Made by a program: the position numbers and the translations under genes
Source of the DNA: an uncultured Mycoplasmatota bacterium
Lineage (GTDB): Bacteria > Bacillota_I > Bacilli_A > RF39 > UBA660
Assembly: GCA_900552235.1 (NCBI GenBank)
Contig: URYZ01000014.1
Span: forward strand, 1 to 21,384
Direction: 5' to 3'
Length of the DNA stretch: 21,384 nt
The notes under the pieces: model-generated
Told to the model about the DNA's origin: nothing
The model's database searches: none
What the model saw: only the letters and a program-made list of their open reading frames with translations
Part shown: one piece after another, positions 14,272-21,384 of the stretch
How positions within the stretch are numbered: position 1 is the first letter of the stretch
How the letters are laid out: every line of letters starts with the position of its first letter

Positions 14272-15015
14272 TTAACTCCTTGCTGCCCCATCAACAGATA
14301 AAATAACTCCTGTTATATAACTTGCCATATCACTTGCTAAAAATAAAAATGCATTTGCTATATCTTCTGGAGTACCAATTCTACCTAAAGGGATTCCTTT
14401 AATAATAGGTTCTATAACACTATCAGGTACATCTTTCATCATATCTGTTAATGTAACTCCAGGAGCAACAGCATTAACTCTTATATTATCTTTACCTAAT
14501 TCTCTAGCTAATGATTTTGTAAGACCATTTACTGCAAACTTACTTGCTGGATATCCACATCCAGATGGTTGTCCATAAATACTAACCATTGAAGAAGTAT
14601 TTAAGATTACTCCACCACCATTGTTCTTCATATAATCTACAACAGCACGTGAGCAATTAAATACAGCATTTACATTTAAATCAATTATTTTTTTAAAGTC
14701 TTCTTCTTTGTAGTCATAGATTTTATCCATTGAACTCATTCCTGCATTATTAACTAGGATATCAATTTTTCCATACTTTTCTATAACATGACTAAATGTT
14801 TTTTCAACTGAAGCTAGATCACTTAAATTTGGACAATCTCCATCCACTTCATAATTATCATTTATCTTCTTAAGTTTGTTAATTGCATTATCAACACTTT
14901 CTTTTTTAGAGCCTAGTAAAAATACTTTTGCTCCATTTTCTAAAAATTTTTCTACCGTAGCAAATCCAATACCACGAGTACCTCCTGTTACTACAGCAAC
15001 TTTTCCTTCTAACAT
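14272..15015 (-). CDS. Short-chain dehydrogenase/reductase (BaiA/FabG-like)
   Basis: 247 aa. Classical SDR: cofactor motif TGGTRGIG (10-17), NNAG (89-92), catalytic S141/S142, Y155 and K159 (GYPASKFAV). The N terminus (TGGTRGIGFA) and the C terminus (APGVTLTDMMKDVP, PEDIANAFLFLASDMASYITG, SVDGAARS) look closer to BaiA 3-alpha-hydroxysteroid dehydrogenases of bile-acid-converting clostridia than to typical FabG; this is from memory. No acidic residue is evident right after the second beta strand (LLGSKKES), so NADPH use is plausible. It could reduce a steroid, a sugar or a quinone-like substrate. Same ribosome site context (GGAGGAAAGATATGTTA) as the gene upstream. Confidence 0.85.
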   Translation of the reverse strand: MLEGKVAVVTGGTRGIGFATVEKFLENGAKVFLLGSKKESVDNAINKLKKINDNYEVDGDCPNLSDLASVEKTFSHVIEKYGKIDILVNNAGMSSMDKIYDYKEEDFKKIIDLNVNAVFNCSRAVVDYMKNNGGGVILNTSSMVSIYGQPSGCGYPASKFAVNGLTKSLARELGKDNIRVNAVAPGVTLTDMMKDVPDSVIEPIIKGIPLGRIGTPEDIANAFLFLASDMASYITGVILSVDGAARS

Positions 15016-15066
15016 ATCTTTCCTCCTATAATAAATACTAACTATAACATTATATATTTTTTAAAT

Positions 15067-15432
15067 CTATTCAACTTCTTTTGCCCATAAAGAATGCTTA
15101 TTACAATATGAATATATTGTTGCTCCTTTTACATATTTAAATGTTGCAATTGGCTCATCACCTGGAGCAAAATAAACTATTTGCTCATTCTTATCATAAA
15201 CATAACTAATCCATTCTATATAGTGGTCTTCATCCATAACATGATTAACTCTTACATTAATATTTTCACCATCAATTTGATATTCTGGTACATGCTTCTC
15301 AAATGAAGCATCTACACTATTAGGTTTTATATTTTCAAGTGTCTCACCACAACATGTAATTCCACAATTATCACAATTACAATCTTTAAATACTTTTAAA
15401 AGTGCTCCACACTTATTACATCTTTTTAACAT
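15067..15432 (-). CDS. Superoxide reductase, desulfoferrodoxin type
   Basis: 121 aa from the ATG at 15432, 7 nt after GGAGG. The N-terminal desulforedoxin-like domain has C5/C8 and C27/C28 for the first iron centre; extra cysteines (C18, C20, C23) may indicate a variant site. The C-terminal domain shows the catalytic iron ligands: H47 (FEKHVPEY), H64 (NHVMDEDH), H70 (HYIEWI), C110 and H113 (YSYCNKHSLW). The usual HPM is HVM here. It reduces superoxide to hydrogen peroxide without making oxygen, with electrons from rubredoxin, an anaerobe's oxygen defence in the cytoplasm. First gene of the cargo operon. Confidence 0.9.
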   Translation of the reverse strand: MLKRCNKCGALLKVFKDCNCDNCGITCCGETLENIKPNSVDASFEKHVPEYQIDGENINVRVNHVMDEDHYIEWISYVYDKNEQIVYFAPGDEPIATFKYVKGATIYSYCNKHSLWAKEVE

Positions 15433-15453
15433 ATCTTTCCTCCTTATAATAAT

Positions 15454-15481
15454 ATTATACAATAATTTAAATAAATAGCAA
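15454..15481 (-). promoter_or_regulatory. Promoter of the redox cargo operon
   Basis: -35 TTGCTA (15476-15481) and -10 TATAAT (15454-15459) with 16-bp spacing, directly after the recombinase terminator. It gives the cargo transcription independent of the recombinase. Confidence 0.7.
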
Positions 15482-15482
15482 G

Positions 15483-15508
15483 AAAAAAACTATATTATAT
15501 AGTTTTTA
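15483..15508 (-). terminator. Terminator of the serine recombinase gene
   Basis: AAACTATA/TATAGTTT stem with a 3-nt loop formed by the stop codon itself (15495-15497), then a run of seven Ts on the minus strand. Confidence 0.75.
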
Positions 15509-17225
15509 AATAAACATTATACGTAAATTTATTGTGATTATCTATTTTTCTCTTAACCTCAATAGTGTCACATGTTTGATTTTCTAGATAAAGAATATCT
15601 TCATCGGTAACACCATTAATATGTCTTGCACCTTTAGTTTTTGCTTTTTCTTCTTCTGATAAATCTAAATATATATCAAGTTTAATGTTATATCTATCTC
15701 CATTTATTTTAGATACTATTATCTCATCAAGAAATTTTCTAATAAATTCGTTTAATGAACCACCATTAATTTCATCTTCAATTAATTTTGTCATTATATC
15801 AAGATTATCATGACTATTCTTTAGTCTTTCAATTTGCTTTAGGATCATTGTTTTTTTTGCTTTAAAACTCTTAATATTTTGATCATACTTTTCAAATTGA
15901 ATTTTAAGAGATTCTTTACTTATATCTCCATTAAAAACTAAATCAAGAGCCATTGATTTCTTTTCTTCAATAATTTTTATGTTATTATTAAGCAATTCTA
16001 ATTCTTTATAATAGTCATCGTTTCTATCTATATTTTCATATAATTTTAGCATATTATCAATAATGATTTTCTTTTGTGGAATGATATTATTCATGATAGA
16101 TGATATGATATTATATAAGTCTATTTCTGCAATAATTGGAGATTCACATGCTGCCAATCTATGTTGTAAATACATACTACAACTCCATGTAGGTCTATTC
16201 TTATTTTTACTACCATGTGATCTTTGAAAATTAGTATTATGCTCCTTACAATATATTTTAGAACTAAAAGCATATTTTAAACCACCAGACCAATAATTAT
16301 TATTTTCATATCCTTTAGTGCGTGATTTTAATATTTTGTTTGCTTGGTCCCAAAGTTCCTCAGATATAATTGCTGGAATGCTTCCATCTTTACATTTATA
16401 TAATACTTGTTCATCTAAACTATTTTTCTTTCTTTTTTTTGTTCTATAATCAAGTATTTCATAAGTTTTTGCACGATAATATCCTTTGTATTTTGGATTT
16501 TCTATCATACGTTTTAAAGAGTCTTTATCATATAGTTTTCCTTTTTTATTTAGATATCCTAATTCTGATAATCTCTTTGATAGTTTTTGAAAACCATATT
16601 TCCCAGTTGCATATAGTTCAAACAATGTTTTAATAAACTTTGATTCATTTTCTACTATTACCAATTTACAATTATCTTTTTTATATCCTGTAATATTTGA
16701 ACTTCCTAACACATGTCCATTTTCAATCGCTTGTTTATGTCCAAATTTTACTCTGGAAGATAATTTTCTGGATTCATCTTGAGCTAAATTAAACATTATA
16801 TTTAAAATAAGTTCAGAATTGGAATCAAATGTATTTAGATTTTGATTCTCAAAAAATACACCTACTCCAGAATCTTTTAATTCCCTTATATAATGAATAC
16901 TATCTTCTAAATCACGTGCAAATCTTGATACTTCTTTTGTAATTATTAAATCAAATTTGTTATTTTTTGCATCATGTATCATTTTTTTAAAACTAGGTCG
17001 AACATCTACTCTAACACCTGTTTTGCCTTCTTCAATATATCCACCAGAAAATATCCATTTTGGTTTTGATTTAATATAGTTTTCGTAATACTCTAATTGA
17101 TTATCTAGTGAATTTAATTGAACATCAGAATCTGTTGAAACTCTACAATAATAGCATACACGTAAAGGGAGATTATAAATCTTTTCTCCCAGCATTATTG
17201 ATTTTAATATTTCATCATATTTCAT
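15495..17225 (-). CDS. Large serine recombinase (element integrase)
   Basis: 576 aa. The resolvase-type catalytic domain (about 20-170) has the nucleophile S30 in YCRVSTD, with KEVSRFARDLEDSI and the helix E motif following. A recombinase domain (about 180-290) precedes a zinc-ribbon region (YCKEH ... WSCSMYLQHRLAACESP, about 335-375) and a coiled coil (about 405-490) typical of proteins that control synapsis. It should join attP and attB through Ser30-DNA links, and excise with a directionality factor. Its gene lies near the right attachment site, as usual. RBS GAGGAG at 7-8 nt. The small frame at 17230-17391 ends 4 bp upstream. Confidence 0.92.
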   Translation of the reverse strand: MKYDEILKSIMLGEKIYNLPLRVCYYCRVSTDSDVQLNSLDNQLEYYENYIKSKPKWIFSGGYIEEGKTGVRVDVRPSFKKMIHDAKNNKFDLIITKEVSRFARDLEDSIHYIRELKDSGVGVFFENQNLNTFDSNSELILNIMFNLAQDESRKLSSRVKFGHKQAIENGHVLGSSNITGYKKDNCKLVIVENESKFIKTLFELYATGKYGFQKLSKRLSELGYLNKKGKLYDKDSLKRMIENPKYKGYYRAKTYEILDYRTKKRKKNSLDEQVLYKCKDGSIPAIISEELWDQANKILKSRTKGYENNNYWSGGLKYAFSSKIYCKEHNTNFQRSHGSKNKNRPTWSCSMYLQHRLAACESPIIAEIDLYNIISSIMNNIIPQKKIIIDNMLKLYENIDRNDDYYKELELLNNNIKIIEEKKSMALDLVFNGDISKESLKIQFEKYDQNIKSFKAKKTMILKQIERLKNSHDNLDIMTKLIEDEINGGSLNEFIRKFLDEIIVSKINGDRYNIKLDIYLDLSEEEKAKTKGARHINGVTDEDILYLENQTCDTIEVKRKIDNHNKFTYNVYLKTI

Positions 17226-17229
17226 TATA

Positions 17230-17391
17230 TTACTCCTCTTTTAAATAATAAGTGTTTCGTAGTACTTTAAGATTTTTTAATAATTTGTCATTTACTATTG
17301 AAAAAGTTTTTTCATCTATTATATTTTTTTTATATAAATTAGTATTGATTATTATTTGGATTTGAAGTTCAAATATTTTATTATTTATCAA
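17230..17391 (-). CDS. 53-aa small protein before the recombinase
   Basis: A TTG start at 17391 with GGTGAT 5 nt upstream gives MINNKIFELQIQIIINTNLY followed by KKNIIDEKTFSIVNDKLLKNLK, then LRNTYYLKEE. The frame contains the recombinase's GAGGAG ribosome site, and its TAA lies 4 bp before the recombinase ATG, so the two are coupled. The central part resembles SHOCT-like small proteins (short helix, I(I/L)DE.T). Small proteins beside large serine recombinases sometimes act as directionality factors, which makes this a candidate. Weak start, hence moderate confidence. Confidence 0.55.
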   Translation of the reverse strand: MINNKIFELQIQIIINTNLYKKNIIDEKTFSIVNDKLLKNLKVLRNTYYLKEE

Positions 17392-17414
17392 TTATTATCA
17401 CCAATAAATCATAT

Positions 17415-18338
17415 TTATAAATAAAATATTTTATGACTTAAAAGTGGAGTTACGTTCTTAAAAGTTGAACCAGGTTCATAAGTCATCCAAATAGGAAGGT
17501 TTCTACTTAATGTTTCCATATTATACTTACTATAATTATTGGGATCATATCCTGGTCGTGAACCCATCCCAAGTATTTCTCCTGTATTAGGATTCATTGC
17601 TACTACTAAAGCATTATCAGGATTTAAAATATCCACAATATTATCAAGTTCTCTTTCAATTGACTTTTGAATATTATAATCAATTGTTAGTACAATATCC
17701 ATTCCACTTACAGGACTTTCATATACTTCTTTTTTATCAAGTCTATTTCCTTTAGCATCACTATAATATTTTATCGCACCATCTGTTCCTTTTAAATAAC
17801 TATCATACATAAGTTCAATACCTGCTAAGCCCTGATTATCAATTCCTACATAACCTAAAGTATGAGAAAGTAAATCACCATAAGGATAATATCTTTGAGA
17901 TTCTTTAACTAAATAAACACCTGGTAAATTATAAGATATTATTTTATCTGCAATATCTTTATTTAATCTTCTCCCTTCAGGATGAACTCTTTCTATAGAA
18001 CTTTTTTTATTAACTCTTTCATAAATAGTATCATAACTAACATTTAATATTTCACTAACAATTTTAGCAGTATACTTTTTATCTTCTACTTGATTAGGAA
18101 TAATTATTAAGGTAGATGTTGTTTTATTCGTAGCTAAAATAACACCATTCCTATCTAATATTTTACCTCTTTCTGCTGTTATTGGAAGTTCCCTACTCCA
18201 TAAATCATCTGCTAATAAACTTAGTTTTTTATATTCAATTGTTTGAACGTAAACAATTCTTACTAATATAATTAAAAACAACAATATAAATATAACTAAT
18301 ATTAATCTTATTCTTTCATTTATCTTTGTTTGAAACAT
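17415..18338 (-). pseudogene. N-terminal half of a class B PBP (SpoVD/FtsI-like), interrupted
   Basis: The PBP part is residues 1-293; the last 14 residues of the open frame (KNVTPLLSHKIFYL) come from the inserted element. Residues 9-31 are the signal-anchor helix. The dimerisation domain starts at ITAERGKILDRNG (54-66), with HTLGYVG at 159-165. The transpeptidase domain begins near DNALVVAMNPNTGEILGM, and the active serine is S291 in STFK. The element cuts within the Lys294 codon. As it stands the product would be an inactive membrane protein. The rest of the domain reappears in frame at 13196. SpoVD and PBP2/FtsI cannot be separated without the C terminus. ATG at 18338 follows AAAGGG. Confidence 0.88.
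17443..17475 (-). other. Right attachment site of the serine-recombinase element
   Basis: The minus strand reads GGTTCAACTTTT-AA-GAACGTAACT. PBP sequence ends at TTT (codon 293) and the AA at 17458-17459 is shared with the left end. The element side GAACGTAACTCC mirrors GGTAGGTACGTTC at the other end. Confidence 0.8.
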
Positions 18339-18386
18339 ATTATTTTCCCTTTCATAATAAATTTATGAAAAATATATTAAAATATT

Positions 18387-18413
18387 AAAAAAGTAACGCT
18401 TATTTTGCGTTAC
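18387..18413 (-). terminator. Terminator of the uppS operon
   Basis: Perfect 7-bp stem GTAACGC/GCGTTAC with a 7-nt loop and a six-T run on the minus strand, overlapping the uppS stop codon. The best intrinsic terminator in the window; it separates uppS from the PBP gene. Confidence 0.9.
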
Positions 18414-19089
18414 CATATCTTCTATCTCTATTATTAAAATCATCAATTATTTCTAATAATTCATTTGTTGTAAAAGCAGGAAAATAAGTTTTTGTAAAAT
18501 AAAATTCACTATAAGATAAACTCCATAACATAAAATTACTTATTCTTTGTTCACCACTTGTTCTTATCATTAAATCAATATCAGGAAGCTTATTATATAA
18601 ATAATCTTTAAATAAGTCCTCTGTAATATCATTTTTATCTATTTTATCATCAATTATTTTCTTACAAGCATCAACTATTTCACTTCTACCACCATAATTC
18701 AAACAAAAATTAACAACTAATCCTGTATTATCTTTTGTAGAAGATTCAACTTCTTCAATTATAGATATAATATCTTTACTTAACCCTTCTTTTTTATAAG
18801 AGAAAACTACCTTCATATTCTTTTTTATATAAACATCTTTTTCTTCTTTAAAGCCTTTCTTAAATAAATTCATTAAATAATCTACTTCATCTTTACTTCT
18901 TTTAAAATTTTCTGTTGAAAAAACAAATAAACTAATATATTTTATATCTAAATTATCATTAACATAATTTATTATTTTCTTTAAATTTTCATACCCTTTT
19001 AAATGACCATAACTTCTTATTTTGCCAATACTTTTAGCCCATCTTCCATTACCATCTACAATTATAGCCAAATGATTTAACTTATTCAT
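18400..19089 (-). CDS. uppS: Undecaprenyl pyrophosphate synthase (isoprenyl transferase)
   Basis: 229 aa from the ATG at 19089; a GTG at 19095 lies inside the GAGGTG ribosome site. Signature motifs: LAIIVDGNGRWAK near the N terminus with the catalytic Asp, GRSEIVDA in the middle, LMIRTSGEQRISNFMLWSLSYSEFYF near the end. It condenses isopentenyl pyrophosphates onto farnesyl pyrophosphate in cis to make the C55 lipid carrier for cell-wall synthesis, at the membrane. The DG motif reads IIVDGN where many have MDGN. It sits 7 bp after the RNA methyltransferase gene and ends at a strong terminator. Confidence 0.93.
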   Translation of the reverse strand: MNKLNHLAIIVDGNGRWAKSIGKIRSYGHLKGYENLKKIINYVNDNLDIKYISLFVFSTENFKRSKDEVDYLMNLFKKGFKEEKDVYIKKNMKVVFSYKKEGLSKDIISIIEEVESSTKDNTGLVVNFCLNYGGRSEIVDACKKIIDDKIDKNDITEDLFKDYLYNKLPDIDLMIRTSGEQRISNFMLWSLSYSEFYFTKTYFPAFTTNELLEIIDDFNNRDRRYGNAK

Positions 19090-19096
19090 AAACACC

Positions 19097-19825
19097 TCAC
19101 TTATTTAATTCATAAAGAATTATACCTGTTGCCACTCCTACATTTAAGCTTTCTAAATTCTTAGATGTTTTTATATATAAATTTTTATCAACCAAAGCTT
19201 TTATATCATTACTCACACCTTTTCCTTCATTTCCCATAACTAATGCAAAAGAAGAGTTATTTTCTATTTTATCAATATTTTCACCGTCATTTACATCTGT
19301 TCCATATATTGTAATATTTTTTTCTTTTAAAATTTTTATTACATCTTTCAAGGATGTTCTTACAATATTTAATTTAAAAATATTACCTTCACTAGCACGA
19401 ATAGCCTTATCATTATATAAATCAACACAAGTATCTCCAAGAACCAGTGTATCAACATTAAATCCTACACAACTTCTTATAATAGTTCCTAAATTACCTG
19501 GATCTTGTATATTATCAAGTAAAACATATTTATTTCCTGTAAGTTTATTTTCTTTTTTCTTACAAACACCCAAAATATATGAATTTTCTAAAAAACTAAT
19601 TTTATTAAAAACATTTTTACTAACATAATTTATTGGAACATCAAACTTTATATTCAAAGTTGTACCTTCAAGAACATATAATTCAAGTAAATAACCCATA
19701 TTATAAGCCTCTTTTATTATATTTAATGTTTCTATTATAAATTTATTTTCTATATCTCTATACTTTTTTTGTTTTAATTTTACCACTTCTTTAACTTTTT
19801 TATTATCTAAACTTGTTATTACCAT
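19097..19825 (-). CDS. SpoU/TrmH-family RNA 2'-O-methyltransferase
   Basis: 242 aa. An N-terminal substrate-binding domain (SLDNKKVKEVVKLKQKKYRD ... FIIE, 1-100) is followed by a SPOUT knot with motif 1 YVLLDNIQDPGNLGTIIRS, motif 2 ALVMGNEGKGVS and motif 3 LESLNVGVATGIILYEL. It transfers methyl from SAM to a ribose 2'-OH, probably in 23S rRNA or tRNA; the exact nucleotide is not readable from sequence. GGAGG lies 8 nt before the ATG. It starts 29 bp after the metallopeptidase gene and runs into uppS. Confidence 0.9.
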   Translation of the reverse strand: MVITSLDNKKVKEVVKLKQKKYRDIENKFIIETLNIIKEAYNMGYLLELYVLEGTTLNIKFDVPINYVSKNVFNKISFLENSYILGVCKKKENKLTGNKYVLLDNIQDPGNLGTIIRSCVGFNVDTLVLGDTCVDLYNDKAIRASEGNIFKLNIVRTSLKDVIKILKEKNITIYGTDVNDGENIDKIENNSSFALVMGNEGKGVSNDIKALVDKNLYIKTSKNLESLNVGVATGIILYELNK

Positions 19826-19854
19826 AAAACTTCCTCCACTTTTTAAATAAAAAA

Positions 19855-20496
19855 CTAAATTAAATTTTTCATTTCTTTTCTATATATTTTATAATTAGGA
19901 CAATACTTACTAACCACATTCCAAAAATCTTTAGAATGATTAGGATATATTAAATGACTAAGTTCATGCACAATAACATAATCTAAATATTTTATATCCA
20001 ATTTAATTAGTTCTAAATTTAAAGTAACAATCTTTTTTGTTATATTACAAACTCCCCATTTACTAGTCATTTTTCTTATTCTAAGACTTGGATAACTTAT
20101 ATCTTCTTCAAATAAATTATATATATAATCTAATCTTTCTTTAAATACTTTTAATGCTTCTTCTTTATAAAATTTATCTAAATTAAAATTCTTTCCTATA
20201 AAAACATAATCTTTTCCAAAAATAATTTCTTTAGTATTAATAAATCTTTTATCATAACTATTTCCTAAATACATTAGTTTATCACTTAAATTAATATTTT
20301 TTCTTTTAATATCATTTATTATCTTATATATATTTAAAGTATTATTTTCAATAAATTTAACAATATCTTTTTCTTTTGTATATTTAGAACAAGTAATATA
20401 TATTTTTAAGTCATTCTTTACTCTTAAATACATATTTTTAATATCTTTATAAATTATAATAACATCGTAACTTTCATCATTTATATTTAATTTCAT
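19855..20496 (-). CDS. YgjP-like zinc metallopeptidase (DUF45)
   Basis: 213 aa. The C-terminal half carries the SprT/YgjP-type zinc site: VIVHELSHLIYPNHSKDFW, with HExxH-like HELSH and the third ligand His a few residues later, preceded by RKMTSKWGVCNITKKIVTLN typical of the family. Proteases of this class are widespread and poorly understood. The ATG is 1 bp after the permease stop, so the two are in one operon. Confidence 0.85.
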   Translation of the reverse strand: MKLNINDESYDVIIIYKDIKNMYLRVKNDLKIYITCSKYTKEKDIVKFIENNTLNIYKIINDIKRKNINLSDKLMYLGNSYDKRFINTKEIIFGKDYVFIGKNFNLDKFYKEEALKVFKERLDYIYNLFEEDISYPSLRIRKMTSKWGVCNITKKIVTLNLELIKLDIKYLDYVIVHELSHLIYPNHSKDFWNVVSKYCPNYKIYRKEMKNLI

Positions 20497-20497
20497 C

Positions 20498-21384
20498 TTA
20501 TAATTTCCTAAATCTTTTAATTCCCCATTTATTTAAAATAAAGTTAAGAATTATATCTAAAGCTAATACAATAAGAATAGAAAGTTCAATTAAATGATTA
20601 TACTTAACATTATATTCCATAACAAAAGATACTAAACATAAACATATAATAGTTAAAACAATTGTCCCTATTAATACACTTGTACTTCTTTTAACAATTA
20701 TTTGATCGTTTAAAGCATCAAACATAGGAAATTTTAAATTTACAATTAAACCATACATACTTACAAATAAATTTAAAAAGCAAGAATAAAATAAAAGTAA
20801 ATAAGCATCATAAAATTTAATATATCCTTTTAAATATATAACTATTAAAAAGAAAATAACACTAGGTAAAACAAGTAAAATATTTAACTTTAATTTACTA
20901 TTTAATATTTCTTTTTCACTTAAAGGTAATGCTTTTAACATATAAAAATTTTGTTTTTCCATAGAAATACTACAACAAGTAATATTTGTTAAACATATAA
21001 CAAATGTAATAATTAAATAAATATAAATTCTTATATCAATATCTTTTCCTATACTAGTAATAATTTTATTATCAAAAATTAAATATATTGTAAATAATAT
21101 TAGTAAAAAAGGTCCAATTAAAGTATTAAAAACATAAACAAAAGATGAAAAATAGTTTCTTATTTCTTTTTTTAATAAAGATTTATTTTTATTATTATAA
21201 CTATTTTTATTACTATTTATATTATAATTATTCTTAGTAATAACTTTATTAACATTTATAATTAATTTAAAGTATATATTTTTAAATAATTTAATAAATA
21301 AATATAAAATAAGTAAATTAAATATTATATAAATAACTATATATAAAGGATTAATTAAAGATTTATTTATTAAATATAAAGGAA
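20498..21384 (-). CDS. ABC-2 type transporter permease, 5' end outside the window
   Basis: The frame is open from the right edge of the window to 20498, about 295 codons, although the first internal Met with a longer run is at 20962. The sequence around that Met (TNITCCSISMEKQNFYMLKALPLSEKEIL) matches the cytosolic loop of large putative ABC exporter permeases (SISREGKNF..LKSLPIS), so it is internal. Hydrophobic segments lie on both sides, and an Asn/Lys/Ser-rich stretch near 21180-21240 is a hydrophilic loop. The partner ATPase is expected to the right. Substrate unknown. Confidence 0.8.
   Translation of the reverse strand, partial: PLYLINKSLINPLYIVIYIIFNLLILYLFIKLFKNIYFKLIINVNKVITKNNYNINSNKNSYNNKNKSLLKKEIRNYFSSFVYVFNTLIGPFLLILFTIYLIFDNKIITSIGKDIDIRIYIYLIITFVICLTNITCCSISMEKQNFYMLKALPLSEKEILNSKLKLNILLVLPSVIFFLIVIYLKGYIKFYDAYLLLFYSCFLNLFVSMYGLIVNLKFPMFDALNDQIIVKRSTSVLIGTIVLTIICLCLVSFVMEYNVKYNHLIELSILIVLALDIILNFILNKWGIKRFRKL

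Larger units (their letters stand above)
13197..17459 (-). mobile_element. 4.26-kb serine-recombinase integrative element in a PBP gene
   Basis: Bounded by PBP sequence on both sides. Rejoining the flanks gives TCAACTTTTAAAATAATAAC, encoding STFKII in frame. Joining the element's own ends gives GTACGTTCAAGAACGTAAC, a near-perfect palindrome centred on AA, as expected of an attP for a large serine recombinase; 13 of 18 arm positions match as inverted repeats. Contents in transcription order: 53-aa protein, large serine recombinase, superoxide reductase, SDR, flavin reductase-rubredoxin, ArsC-like protein. All genes are co-oriented with the PBP. There is no relaxase, so transfer would need a helper or phage; self-excision is possible. 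Confidence 0.85.

Overview
The window is very AT-rich and almost every gene lies on the minus strand. Together with strong GGAGG ribosome binding sites, UppS, an FtsI/SpoVD-type penicillin-binding protein (PBP), a YolD/Y-family polymerase pair and a LexA-like box, this points to a low-GC Firmicute, possibly a gut anaerobe of the Bacilli, Erysipelotrichia or Clostridia. TGG is used for Trp and TGA ends dinB-type, so the code looks standard. The species cannot be fixed from this sequence.

Layout on the minus strand, read from high to low coordinates. (1) 21384-17460 is ordinary chromosome: an ABC-2 type permease cut by the window edge, a YgjP-like metallopeptidase, a SpoU/TrmH RNA methyltransferase, uppS, and the first 293 codons of a class B PBP. 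(2) 17459-13197 is a compact 4.26-kb integrative element inserted in the catalytic SxxK codons of that PBP gene. It carries a 53-aa small protein, a large serine recombinase, then a redox operon: superoxide reductase (desulfoferrodoxin type), a BaiA/FabG-like SDR, a flavin reductase-rubredoxin fusion and an ArsC/Spx-like protein. (3) 13196-12981 resumes the same PBP gene in frame (KIITTASAVEEGVV...). Joining the two halves at the shared dinucleotide recreates EPGSTFKIITTASA, so both element ends can be placed to the base. The PBP is lost again about 65 codons later. (4) 13029-10152 holds a broken DUF5655-like gene fused to the remains of an IME: a start-less accessory reading frame, a MobP2/MobL relaxase and a tyrosine recombinase. 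(5) 10100-325 is an accessory region of short, mostly membrane or stress genes: a P2A Ca2+-type ATPase, a broken small gene, an XRE regulator with a membrane tail, a PAP2 phosphatase, a Y-family polymerase with YolD, a zinc-ribbon membrane protein, an ATL/MGMT-like protein and several unknown membrane proteins. Its spacers share two short conserved motifs, mostly with a hairpin and an extended -10 promoter between them. (6) 1-324 holds four consecutive hairpins, GC-richer than their surroundings, and a tiny leader-like reading frame followed by a hairpin.

The most exciting object is the 4.26-kb serine-recombinase element. It interrupts a PBP at the active-site serine motif and carries what looks like an oxygen-defence cassette, in which the rubredoxin-flavin reductase could feed electrons to the superoxide reductase. 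The second is the spacer family of region 5.
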